Shown in pieces: positions 45,089-53,469 of a stretch of DNA of 64,000 nt (the first letter of the stretch is position 1; every line of letters begins with the position of its first letter). Source of the DNA: QHWT01 sp963755695 (GTDB taxonomy: Bacteria; Acidobacteriota; Vicinamibacteria; Vicinamibacterales; 2-12-FULL-66-21). The notes below the pieces were generated by a model. It ran no database searches and was not told where the DNA came from. It saw nothing but the letters and a program-made list of their open reading frames with translations. The stretch is taken from positions 3,100,001-3,164,000 of the forward strand of contig CAVWLB010000010.1 in the NCBI GenBank assembly GCA_963755695.1, in the 5' to 3' direction. The position numbers and the translations under genes were made by a program.

Positions 45089-45498
45089 TCAACGACGTAG
45101 CCGTCCCATGTCGAAGACCTGTTCGCGGGAGATTCTTCCGTCCCTCATCTCGAAGATGTGCACCAGCCGCATCTCGACCTTGGAGCCGACCGGAAAGTGC
45201 CAATACCCGTCCCGGATCACCTCAAAGGTGACCAGGCTGTCGTCCACTACGCGATCGTCGGTCGCGAAGCGCTGTAGAAACGTGAACTTGACGTCTCGCA
45301 TCGACGCTCAGAGCTGGCGGTAGTTTTCCGCAACCGCCTCTTTTCCTGAGTAGGCGCGGTCGAGGCCGTTCAGAGCTGGCGCCTCCCAAACGATATCGTC
45401 CGTGTACAACCGCAGCGCCCCCATCACTTCGTTTTCAGCCTCACTATAAAATGGGCTTCGACCGCGGCCAGGTTCTCTGCGATGCGTTTCTGGTCCAT
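45089..45498 (-). pseudogene. SnoaL-like (NTF2 fold) protein, one frameshift and one internal stop
   Basis: GAGGAGG 5 bp before ATG 45498 and the opening MDQKRIAENLAAVEAHF are textbook for SnoaL-like small polyketide-cyclase-fold proteins. A one-base loss near 45440 then breaks the frame. The correct frame reads YSEAENEVMGALRLYTDDIV, WEAPALNGLDRAYSGKEAVA and ENYRQL, then meets TGA before ASMRDVKFTFLQRFATDDRV, VDDSLVTFEVIRDGYWHFPV and HIFEMRDGRISREQ. Total length (about 136 codons) equals the family norm. Two independent lesions suggest decay, but assembly error is possible. It is flanked on both sides by IS110 scars. Confidence 0.85.
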
Positions 45499-45541
45499 CA
45501 CGGCCTCCTCGCCGGTGGGGAATGCTTTCGCTGTCTGCTCA

Positions 45542-45619
45542 AGAATAACTCTACACGGCCGCCTCGATCGTGACTTTGAATCCAAGCCGCTGCAGCGTTC
45601 GAACCGCACGTTGGCGCGC
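45542..45619 (-). repeat. 78-bp direct repeat, copy 2
   Basis: Second copy of the 44937-45014 sequence, in the same orientation, with the SnoaL-like gene between the two. Confidence 0.9.
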
Positions 45620-45979
45620 CCCGAAGGACCCGTCCTTCTTCCGAATGGCCGCGAGGGCGGTTTCGACCAGCAGGGCACGGAGCCATCGGTTCCTTTACGG
45701 GTTGTGCCCGCCTTGTGTCCCGATGACCTCATCGAGATAGTCGAGATGCGCCAGGATCTGCCTGACGAGAAACGCATGATGGGCCCGGAGCGGCCAGTCA
45801 GCGCGGTGCGCAGCGCCGTGGAGCTTCGCGCGCAGCTTGCCCTTCGCGAGATCGGCCAGCACGACCGGGTCCGTCGTGCCGCCCACCGGCGCCGCGAGCA
45901 TCGCTCGCCCCGACTGCCCAAGGATGTCGCTCGCGACGGAGGCGAGCTCGATTCCGGCGTCCTCGAGCACCTGGTGCAA
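45551..45979 (-). pseudogene. IS110-family transposase remnant with internal deletion
   Basis: The N-terminal part of the remnant reads VLEDAGIELASVASDILGQS, GRAMLAAPVGGTTDPVVLAD and HHAFLVRQILAHLDYLDEVI, the linker region of IS110-type DEDD transposases. After a stop and frame changes the C-terminal end ARQRAVRTLQRLGFKVTIEA appears. The transposase serine domain between them is missing. Confidence 0.85.
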
Positions 45980-46080
45980 CCGATTCGCTTCCCGCTGCCG
46001 CTCGTAGTCTGATTGACGGGCTACGGGTGCGTCGTTAGCCTGGCAGGAATTTACGCCGGTATAATCTCGGTGCTACTCCA

Positions 46081-46647
46081 ATGATCACACGCCGATGGTC
46101 GGCCGTTGCAGGCATCGCTGCGCTCATCGTAGCCGTTGCCGCCGCTATCGAGCTGGCGATGGGCCGCGTACCCTGGTGCACCTGCGGCTATGTGAAGCTG
46201 TGGGAAGGTGTCGTCAAGAGCTCGGGAAATTCTCAGCACCTGACCGACTGGTACACGCCGTCGCACATGATTCACGGGATTCTGTTCTATCTGGTGCTGT
46301 GGCTGGTAGCTCGCCGGGTACCGACAGAATGGCGATTCCTTCTGGCTGTCCTCGTCGAGGCGTCGTGGGAAGTGTTCGAGAACACGCCATTCACGATTAA
46401 CCGCTATCGAGCGGCGACGATCTCGCTCGACTATTACGGTGACAGCGTCCTCAACTCGGTGTCCGACACGCTGGCGATGATGATCGGCTTCTTGATTGCG
46501 CATCGCGCGCCGGTGTGGGCGAGCCTCGCGTTTGTGATCGTGATGGAGCTCCTTGTTGGGACCGTGATTCGCGACAACCTGACGCTCAATATCCTGATGC
46601 TGATTCACCCATTCGACGTGATCAAACGATGGCAGATGTCTGCCTAA
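46081..46647 (+). CDS. DUF2585 family membrane protein (UPF0314)
   Basis: A 188-residue protein with four or five membrane helices (IAALIVAVAAAIELAMG, ILFYLVLWLVARRV, LAMMIGFLIAHRAP, SLAFVIVMELLVGTVIRDN). Diagnostic features are CTCGYVKLWEGVVKSSGNSQ and HLTDWYTPSHMIHGILFY, then VEASWEVFENTPFTINRYR, all conserved in DUF2585. Function unknown. It is usually a stand-alone gene in proteobacteria and acidobacteria, as here. Confidence 0.96.
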   Translation: MITRRWSAVAGIAALIVAVAAAIELAMGRVPWCTCGYVKLWEGVVKSSGNSQHLTDWYTPSHMIHGILFYLVLWLVARRVPTEWRFLLAVLVEASWEVFENTPFTINRYRAATISLDYYGDSVLNSVSDTLAMMIGFLIAHRAPVWASLAFVIVMELLVGTVIRDNLTLNILMLIHPFDVIKRWQMSA

Positions 46648-46674
46648 ACTTAGCCCGCGAAACCGGCTGAATCT

Positions 46675-46696
46675 TGGAGTCGCTTCATTGACTCCA
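46675..46696. promoter_or_regulatory. TGGAGTC inverted repeat
   Basis: TGGAGTC (46675-46681) and GACTCCA (46690-46696) form a perfect 7-bp dyad with 8-base spacing, upstream of the receiver-phosphatase gene. The half-site is identical to that in the dyad over the PadR remnant at 19303-19330, where spacing is 10. Possibly the operator of a PadR-like regulator. Confidence 0.4.
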
Positions 46697-46833
46697 GGAA
46701 GGCAAGGATCTGGGTCCAACTTGGAGTGCTTAGGGAGGCCGCATCTTGTAAACCCGACGCTCGAACAGTGTCACAGGGATCGGCCAACAGTGTCATCGGC
46801 CGTGCCAGCGCATATCATCGGGACCATCGAACC

Positions 46834-47967
46834 ATGACGGTCGTCCTGCTCGTCGACAACCAGCCGCTCATCGGCGAAGCCGTGCGGCGCATGCTCGCGC
46901 CCTACGCTGACATCGCCTACCATTACTGCAGCCATCCCGCGTCGGCGTTCGACGCGACCTTGGAGGTGAAGCCCACCGTCGTGCTGCTTGACCTGGTGAT
47001 GGGCGACTTCGATGGACTTACACTGATCAAACGGTTCCGCAACACGCTTTCGACTGCGGAGCTGCCACTGGTCGTGCTCTCTGCTCGCGAAGATGCGAGG
47101 CTCAAGGCCGAGGCGTTCGCGGCAGGCGCGAACGACTACCTCGTGAAGTTTCCGGATCGCGCGGAGCTCGTGGCGCGAATCAGGCACCACTCAAAGGGCT
47201 TCATTCACATGCTCGAACGCGACGCCGCGCATGCCGCGCTCGCCAGAGAGCTGGCAGATGCCGCGGCGTACGCCCAGTCGCTTTTGCCTCGTCCGCTTCG
47301 CGGACAGATCAGGACCAACTGGACACTGGTGTCCTGCCAGGGCCTGGGTGGGGATTCACTCGGCTATCACTGGCTGGACGACCATCACTTCGCGATCTAT
47401 TCCCTGGACGTCGGCGGGCGCGGCGTCGGCGCGGCTCTGCACTCGGCGCGCGTGGTTCAGGCGGTCCGGCATCATGGCCTTCACGAGGCCACCGACTTCC
47501 TCGATCCCGGTTCTGTGCTGTGGGCCCTGAACGATGCGTTTCCGATGGAACACCACCGCGACATGTTCGTCTCGGCCTGGTACGGCGTGTTCGACACGCT
47601 TGACCGGCGTCTCCTGTACGCGAGCGCCGGACACCCACCCGCCGTGCTTCGAACGCGCGCTCCGGGTGAGTCTTGCCTGCTCGACACACCGAACATCTGC
47701 GCGGGCATTTTTCCCGACACGCGTTTTGGTGCAGGTGACGTGCACGTGCCGCCCGACGGCATTTTGTACGTCTTCAGCAACGGGGTGGCCGAGCTCGGGA
47801 ACGGCGCGCAGGGACAAAGCGGACTGAACGCGTTCATTGACATGCTGTCAGCGCCCCTGGACGACGGGGCCGCGGACATTGAACGTCTGAAGTCGCAGGC
47901 GCAGGGGCTCGCTCGCGGCCCATTCGGCGACGACCTGTCGATACTTCGCGTCGACTTCGGGCGATGA
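46834..47967 (+). CDS. Receiver-PP2C (RsbU-like) response regulator phosphatase
   Basis: The 377-residue protein from ATG 46834 has an N-terminal receiver domain: VVLLVDNQPLIG (acidic site), VVLLDLVMGDFDGLTLIKRF (phospho-Asp near 53), LVVLSARED and DYLVKFPDRAEL (Lys). A linker helix follows, then a PP2C/SpoIIE-type phosphatase (FAIYSLDVGGRGVGAALHSA, VSAWYGVFDTLDRRLLYASA, GHPPAVL, GDDLSILRVDF). Metal-binding aspartates are recognisable. Such proteins dephosphorylate anti-sigma antagonists in partner-switching stress cascades. The stop is 2 bp from the convergent ligase gene end. An upstream in-frame extension lacks receiver features. Confidence 0.93.
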   Translation: MTVVLLVDNQPLIGEAVRRMLAPYADIAYHYCSHPASAFDATLEVKPTVVLLDLVMGDFDGLTLIKRFRNTLSTAELPLVVLSAREDARLKAEAFAAGANDYLVKFPDRAELVARIRHHSKGFIHMLERDAAHAALARELADAAAYAQSLLPRPLRGQIRTNWTLVSCQGLGGDSLGYHWLDDHHFAIYSLDVGGRGVGAALHSARVVQAVRHHGLHEATDFLDPGSVLWALNDAFPMEHHRDMFVSAWYGVFDTLDRRLLYASAGHPPAVLRTRAPGESCLLDTPNICAGIFPDTRFGAGDVHVPPDGILYVFSNGVAELGNGAQGQSGLNAFIDMLSAPLDDGAADIERLKSQAQGLARGPFGDDLSILRVDFGR

Positions 47968-47969
47968 CA

Positions 47970-49472
47970 CTAGCCGGCGATCTGCTCCCGCAGCCGGTTC
48001 TTGTCGACCTTGCCGGCAGCGTTGATCGGCAGGTCGGCCAGGAGGTGGACCGCCGACGGCACGGCCACGGCGCGCAAGCTTTCCTTCAGTCTCGTCCAGA
48101 GCCGCGCTTCGAGGCCGTCGCGGTCCTCCGAGGCGGGCACGACGAACAGGTGCACCGCGTCGCCGTGCGGCGGATCGGGCACACCGACGGCCGCGGCGGC
48201 GCGCACATTCGGCTCGCGGAGGGCGACCTCCTCGATTTCAGCGGGGGCGATATTCGAGCCGTCGCGCACAATCAGTTCTCGGAGCCGGCCCTCGAGCCAT
48301 AGGTAGCCGTTTTCGTCGGCGCGCGCCAGGTCTCCCGTGCGCATCCATCCATCGCGCAAGACCTCGAACGTTGCGAGCGTGTCGTTCCAGTACCCCACCA
48401 TCGTGTCCGGTGTGCGGACGAACACCTGACCCACCTCGCCGGGCGGGACGTCGTTCTCACGCGCGTCCACCAGCCGCAGCGCCACGCCAATCGGCGGGAC
48501 GCCGACCGATCCGACGCGCTTCTCTCCAGACGGCGGATTCATCGCGTACGGCCCCGTCTCGGTCATTCCGCAGAGCTCGACCGGCTCATAGCCGACGACT
48601 GATCGGAACGTCGCGTGCAGCGCGAGCGGCATGCGGTCACCCCCGATCAGCCAGAGGGCCCGCGGCCGTTCGCTCGCGGATGGCGCAAGCGGATGCGCGA
48701 GGGCCGCCGCCAGCAGATTCGGCGTGAGGGCGAGCAGCGACGTCTGAGGCTGGTCGAGAAAGGCGCGCCAGAATGCCTCGGCGGTGAATTGCCGCAGCAG
48801 CACGACAGTGCCCCCGACGCGCAGCACTGCCATCGCCAGCAGCTGGAACGCGAGGGGCTTCATCAGCGAAATGGGCACGAGCGAAACCGTGTCGGCTGTG
48901 AGCGTGGCCTCCTCGATAAATTTGTCGATCCGGCTGACCGTTCGCCGGCTCGTGTGCGTCACGCCCTTCGGCCGGCTCGTCGTCCCCGACGTGAAAAACA
49001 CCGTGCTAAGGCGGTCCACGTCGTTCGGATGCGAATGCACGCCCGCCGTGGGCGCCGCTGCCAGGATGTTGGACAGCCAGTCGTCCTCGTCCACGCAGAG
49101 GACCTCTCGCACGTTGGCGCCGTGACGGGCGCCAACGAGCGTGCGCCACGTCTCGCCGAGCGTCACGATGACCGTCGCACCGGCACGCTCGAGGCAGTAC
49201 GCGACCTCGTCGGGGCGATATCGGAAGTCGAGCGCCACGGCAATAAGGCCGGTACGAAAGCAGGCGAAATAGGCGACGAGTGCCTCGGCGCAGTTCGGCA
49301 GCCAGAGCGCGACGCGATCGCCGTGACGGCATCCACGACGGACGAGGTCGGCCGCGAGATGATCGGCCGCAGCCACGAACATTGAGTACGTGAGCCGCTG
49401 GCTTCCGCAAACGATGGCTGTTTTGTCAGGCGATTGCTGAAGCGCGGCATCCGCGATTTGATTGAGCAGCAC
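47970..49472 (-). CDS. AMP-dependent synthetase/ligase (acyl-CoA synthetase-like)
   Basis: A complete 500-residue ANL-superfamily enzyme. The P-loop-like A3 motif is VFFTSGTTSRPKGVTHTSRR (about 158-177), A5 is CGMTETGPYAMNPP, A7 is GWMRTGDLARADENGYLWLE, the hinge region is RLRELIVRDGSNIAPAEIEE, and the A10 lysine is in PINAAGKVDKNRL. It activates a carboxylic acid as adenylate and transfers it to CoA or a carrier. The substrate is not predictable. No carrier protein or polyketide genes lie nearby, so a stand-alone fatty or aryl acid CoA ligase is most likely. Confidence 0.96.
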   Translation of the reverse strand: MLLNQIADAALQQSPDKTAIVCGSQRLTYSMFVAAADHLAADLVRRGCRHGDRVALWLPNCAEALVAYFACFRTGLIAVALDFRYRPDEVAYCLERAGATVIVTLGETWRTLVGARHGANVREVLCVDEDDWLSNILAAAPTAGVHSHPNDVDRLSTVFFTSGTTSRPKGVTHTSRRTVSRIDKFIEEATLTADTVSLVPISLMKPLAFQLLAMAVLRVGGTVVLLRQFTAEAFWRAFLDQPQTSLLALTPNLLAAALAHPLAPSASERPRALWLIGGDRMPLALHATFRSVVGYEPVELCGMTETGPYAMNPPSGEKRVGSVGVPPIGVALRLVDARENDVPPGEVGQVFVRTPDTMVGYWNDTLATFEVLRDGWMRTGDLARADENGYLWLEGRLRELIVRDGSNIAPAEIEEVALREPNVRAAAAVGVPDPPHGDAVHLFVVPASEDRDGLEARLWTRLKESLRAVAVPSAVHLLADLPINAAGKVDKNRLREQIAG

Positions 49473-49738
49473 GACAGCGCGAATCGTAGCCGATTACGGA
49501 CGTCGAGTTCTGAATGTAGGCGGCAATTCCTCGAAACTTCACGTTGCAGGAGACCTTGCGCCGCAACCTGGACCAAACCCTTGCCCGTCACGGATTAAGC
49601 GGTCATAGACACGTTCGGCCCTCAAAGCCGCCCTTGCTGCGCTCGACACGCGCCCGCCGTGGCATGCCGGTTCGGAATCCTGTGCCCCCGCATACTTGGA
49701 TCCCGGTTTGTGCACCCTTCGCCCAGAATCGTGGGGGG

Positions 49739-50133
49739 TCAGGGATGGATCACGGAGAGATCGAGAAGCCTTTCAAACGGATCGAAGTCGCGATCCCGGT
49801 GCAGCAACAAGTGCTGTTCCCGTATACAGAACGTGGCGATCAGGCAATCGAACGTCTTTCGCACGGTATGTCCGCGGCTGCGTAACGTACGATAGTTGCG
49901 GGCCGCTTCTCTGGCCAGATCGACGCCGCCTGTTTCCATTACTTCCAGCTTTAGGAGTTGGCGTTCGACGTTCTTCGCTTCAGCCTCACCGCGAACTCCC
50001 TGAAGTACTTCATAGAGGATGATGTCGGTCAGCCCAGACGCTGTCGATCGAGTTCCGTGTCCAGCCAATCCGTCTCCGGATTGCTGATGCCCTGCAAGTA
50101 GTCGATCCAGATGGTTGTATCGACGATCACCAC
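49739..50133 (-). CDS. vapC: VapC-type PIN-domain ribonuclease toxin (one frameshift)
   Basis: From GTG 50133 the frame reads VVIVDTTIWIDYLQGISNPE (first PIN aspartate, DTTIWIDYL), then TDWLDTELDRQRLG. A single missing base near 50030 shifts the frame, after which LTDIILYEVLQGVRGEAEAK (Glu), TVRKTFDCLIATFCIREQHL (DCLIA, Asp) and LLHRDRDFDPF (Asp) complete the PIN active site. Family length (about 132) is reached only if the indel is ignored. It follows vapB by 6 bp. VapC cleaves tRNA or rRNA and is neutralised by VapB. Either an inactive toxin or an assembly error. Confidence 0.85.
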
Positions 50134-50139
50134 GGTCAA

Positions 50140-50343
50140 TCACCTCGCCACATGGCCCAGGCGCGACGCGTCGAGATTCCCTTCCCACGTCACCTTACCT
50201 CTCAAGCGCAGGACGCTCTTCTGACCGCGAGTCTGAATCAATAGACGGAGACCTTCCTCCACTGCCGCGCGCTTGGTCCGCGCGCCGCTGCTTCGCATTG
50301 CCTGGCGCATCAGCTGGTCATCGATATCAATATTGGTGCGCAT
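50140..50343 (-). CDS. vapB: VapB-type antitoxin
   Basis: A 67-residue protein starting MRTNIDIDDQLMRQAMRSSG, followed by ARTKRAAVEEGLRLLIQ. This is the VapB family type with MRTNIxID and a ribbon-helix-helix DNA-binding core, as in Mycobacterium VapB subclass proteins. The C-terminal toxin-binding tail is RLRGKVTWEGNLDASRLGH. It lies just upstream of vapC on the same strand. Confidence 0.93.
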   Translation of the reverse strand: MRTNIDIDDQLMRQAMRSSGARTKRAAVEEGLRLLIQTRGQKSVLRLRGKVTWEGNLDASRLGHVAR

Positions 50344-50382
50344 TGTGGAGGCCGGAGGACGCGAAACGGTAAAGTGGCTTGT

Positions 50383-51265
50383 TTACTGTCTCGGCTTCAG
50401 GACGACGGTAATCACCCGCTCGGAAGGCACCGCCTGGCCGTTGACGCGTCCGGGGTAGTAGGTCCAGCTCTTAGCGGCTTGCCGCAACACCTCGTCGTAG
50501 GCTGGATGAACAGAGCGCACCACTTCGACGGACTCGACCGTGCCGCGCGCCGAGATCGACACCCGGACCGCGCCGCGGAATTCCATCGTCCGACCGAATT
50601 CATCTTTCGGCGCCCAAACGGGCAGCTCTTCACGAATCGGCACCGGCGCCGACACCACCGGTGCGGCCGCGGCATCGGGGATGCTGATCGGCGCAGCCGC
50701 CGGAATGGTCTTGAGATCCAGGTCGTTCGAAGGCAAGGCGTTACTGAGCGTCAGAAACCCATTTGCCAGAACCTTCATCTCAGCGAGGGCAGGATCGTCT
50801 CGCAGATCGCGATCATCGGTGATGCGCACGAGCTCGTCGAAGATGCGCACCGCGGCCGTGCGGTCCTTTCGGTCGAACGCACTCTTGCCCTCGATGTACA
50901 TCGGGCGTGCCAGCGACGGAACCAGGCGGCGGCGCACCGTCGTGTACAGCTCCTGTATCCGGGGCGGCGTATCGGCAGCGCCAGGACGATACAGAGGATG
51001 CTGCGTCAGGACTCGCTCGACCGCCCGCTCCGCAGCTTCCGTGCGGCCCAACGCGACGAGACAGAGAACCCGGTACTGCTCGATTTCCGGGTCGGGATTC
51101 GAATCGTTCACGCTCGAGACGGCCGTCAACGCCGCCTCGTACCGAGGCGGACGCGTAGAGATCCTGCACGCGTTGCAGGAGTTCCTGTGCGCCGACGCGC
51201 GGCGCGAACCCGAAGCACACAACCATCACCAACCCGCCAACGGCTGCAGGACTGGAGTTCTTCAT
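50383..51265 (-). CDS. Periplasmic TonB-C-terminal-domain protein (one frameshift)
   Basis: A signal peptide (MKNSSPAAVGGLVMVVCFGF, APRVGAQ) and the start of a helical repeat region (LLQRVQDLYAS) lie in one frame. One extra base near 51146 shifts it, and the rest (YEAALTAVSSVNDSNPDPEI, TPPRIQELYTTVRRRLVPSL, KSAFDRKDRTAAVRIFDELV) continues in another. It ends with a TonB-like C-terminal domain (AVRVSISARGTVESVEVVRS, HPAYDEVLRQAAKSWTYYPG). Without a membrane anchor it would be a soluble TPR-TonB protein. Its ATG overlaps the PEGA gene stop (ATGA), so the two form one operon. Confidence 0.82.
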
Positions 51266-52416
51266 TGGGGTTTCCGCCTTAAATCCACGCCCAGCCGCGC
51301 CGGCTGGAGCGTCGTGACAACCACTGTTTCTCTCCGCTCACCCAGCTCAGGATGGCGGAACAACACCTCATGACGGCCGATGGGTCTCACGAGGTTACCG
51401 ATCGGCGTCTCGCCAACCCGCGTACCGTCGACCCAGACCTCTGCCCAGGGTTGCGCGTTGAGGCTGAGCGTTCCATTCGGGACCGTCACGCGCAGCACAC
51501 TGACCTTACCCGGCGTGATGTTTACCCTCTGCCTTTGGGAAAAGCCTAGATCGGAGTTGACGAAGTCGAGGGTGTGATTTCCGGCGGCGATCAACAGGCG
51601 GTCGGATTCCGTCGTTCCGAGCAGCTTGCTTTCTTCGCGGATTTGCAGAACAACCGGTGCGGAGACCGTGATCCAGCCGGCCGAAACTGCGGACGGGCTC
51701 GCGCCGCCGCCGTTGGTGAGCAGAACAGAAACCGTCTCGCCAGCGCGTAGCGTGACCGCCTTATGGACCGCTTCGCGACCGTTGGCGACGGTCAAATCGT
51801 GCGGTCCCGGCGCGAGATTTTGTACTGTAAGGGGTGAAACACCCAGCGTGATCCCGTCAACTATGACCGTCAGCGCGACGGGATCGGTCTCGACGCGCAA
51901 CGTGCCGTGGGCCAAGTCTTGCGGACCGGGCGCGGCTGGCAATTCCAAGCGTTGCACCATCTCTGCGCCAGCGGCCAGCGTCGCCTTGACGACGCGCCGG
52001 TTGCTGCCGCTGCCAACGACGGCTTCATAGGCGCGCGGCGGCAGCTTCAACGTCAGTGGCGTTCGTCCCCGGTTTGTCCCATCGATGCTGACCTCGAGAC
52101 CGCTCGGTACGGTCTCAATCGTCAGTGAAGCAGACCGCGGCGCAGCTCCGAACAGCTTTGGAATAACGCCCGCGCCTTTCGCACCTGCAACCAGGCCAGC
52201 CACCGCGATCGACACGCCGATAATCGAAGGACGAAGGCTGGCATGGATTCTTGCCCGTTCAGTACGGCCGGGCTTGAATTCGGCAGCGAATGCACTGAGC
52301 CCGTCTTCCGGATTCGTCGACGAGGGTTCCGGCACCGACCCGAGGGCAGATGCGGCCTCCAATCCCGGTGGTTGCATTGCGGCTTTGGGCACTTGCACGT
52401 CTTCCGGATCGAACAC
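51262..52416 (-). CDS. PEGA-domain membrane protein
   Basis: The 384-residue product (GTG 52416) has a cytoplasmic leader, a membrane helix at about 64-82 (SIIGVSIAVAGLVAGAKG) and three or four tandem PEGA-type beta repeats: SLTIETVPSGLEVSIDGTNR, TLRVETDPVALTVIVDGITL, and LSLNAQPWAEVWVDGTRVGE. PEGA repeats occur in surface-layer or envelope proteins. It overlaps by 4 bp the downstream TonB-domain gene, so both likely act in the periplasm together. An open frame continues upstream (LARRELWCSVFDPED) without an ATG, so the true start may be further up. Confidence 0.88.
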   Translation of the reverse strand: MFDPEDVQVPKAAMQPPGLEAASALGSVPEPSSTNPEDGLSAFAAEFKPGRTERARIHASLRPSIIGVSIAVAGLVAGAKGAGVIPKLFGAAPRSASLTIETVPSGLEVSIDGTNRGRTPLTLKLPPRAYEAVVGSGSNRRVVKATLAAGAEMVQRLELPAAPGPQDLAHGTLRVETDPVALTVIVDGITLGVSPLTVQNLAPGPHDLTVANGREAVHKAVTLRAGETVSVLLTNGGGASPSAVSAGWITVSAPVVLQIREESKLLGTTESDRLLIAAGNHTLDFVNSDLGFSQRQRVNITPGKVSVLRVTVPNGTLSLNAQPWAEVWVDGTRVGETPIGNLVRPIGRHEVLFRHPELGERRETVVVTTLQPARLGVDLRRKPQ

Positions 52417-52627
52417 GGAACACCAGAGCTCGCGGCGAGCCAGTACCGCGGGCGCGTCTTTCAGAAGATGTCGATGTTAGCACTTGTTGTCAGGCGAACG
52501 GCGTACCAGCCGGCCAGACTCGCAACAGCAAGGGGTTTCAGCCCAAGTCACGCGATGAGCGAGAGATTGTTCTGCCTGCTGGGTGCGTTTATCACCTGCC
52601 AGCGAGCGACGATCGAATGCCGCCGGA

Positions 52628-52925
52628 CTACTCGCGGAGGCTCAGCCCTCCGTGTCCGTGTTCCTGTCGCTGTCCGCGGCCGTGTCCATAGCCGTATCCA
52701 TAACCATAGCCGTAGCGGTCCTGCCCACCGACGATGGCCCGGTCGTCGACGCAGTTGAGGACCACGCCCAGAATCCGCTCGCGTCGGACCGTTGTCAACG
52801 CGGCCGAGATCAGCTCGTGTGCCGTGGAACCGGCCTTGATGACCAGCACCGCCGCCTCGACGATCCCGGCCAAGACGTGCGCGTCAGAGACAAGGCAGAT
52901 TGGCGGCTGCGCAGCGGATCGGAAC
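52628..52925 (-). pseudogene. Bacterial tyrosine kinase (BY-kinase) C-terminal fragment
   Basis: The frame reads VSDAHVLAGIVEAAVLVIKA, GSTAHELISAALTTVRRERI and LGVVLNCVDDRAIVGG, followed by a Tyr/Gly tail (YGYGYGYGYG). That is the end of the P-loop Wzc/CpsD-like domain with the tyrosine cluster that is autophosphorylated. Walker motifs and the membrane domain are absent. It points to a lost exopolysaccharide locus. The adjacent PEP-CTERM fragment on the other strand agrees with such an origin. Confidence 0.8.
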
Positions 52926-52990
52926 GGTCGAATGTCGTCCTACCGGGACACATTTAGAGCGTCGCGTTCTCCTTCTCGATCAGGCCAGCC

Positions 52991-53221
52991 TTGCAAGACC
53001 TCATCGACAAGGACGCACGGTTAGCCGGCATTCGATTCGATGCACTCAGCTTTCAGGCGTCATCCGTTGTGGTACAGCCTTTCACGAACGCGCTGCCTGC
53101 TCTGTCCGTCGACACGACGCCAACGCCCGAACCACCGTCGCTGCTGTTGATGGGAAGCGCGCTGGCGATAGTTGCACTCAGGCGGCGATCCTTTTCTGGA
53201 TCTCTCGCGTGCGGTGATTGA
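52991..53221 (+). pseudogene. PEP-CTERM protein C-terminal fragment
   Basis: The frame includes FDALSFQASSVVVQPFTNAL, then TPEPPSLLLMGSALAIVALR with RRSF, a full PEP-CTERM signal (PEP, hydrophobic helix, basic end). The N-terminal secreted domain and signal peptide are missing. It lies 66 bp from the BY-kinase fragment. Confidence 0.65.
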
Positions 53222-53469
53222 CGCGGCATGTCGGGTGCGACTACGAACCATCGCGAGCTTGGGACGACGCAAGTATGCCGTGCATGCTGAAGTCGCCGTA
53301 CGAATGACGCCGTTGAACCTGGCGCCCGCAACGGTAAGTGAGCGATGATCCTGGGCGGGTTCGGCGCCACAGGACTGCTGCCTGAAGGCGACGTACATCG
53401 CCCGCCACAACGGCACCGCCGCAACTCAGCAACGTCTCCGTGCTCCCGGCGCATATAATCCGCCAACAC

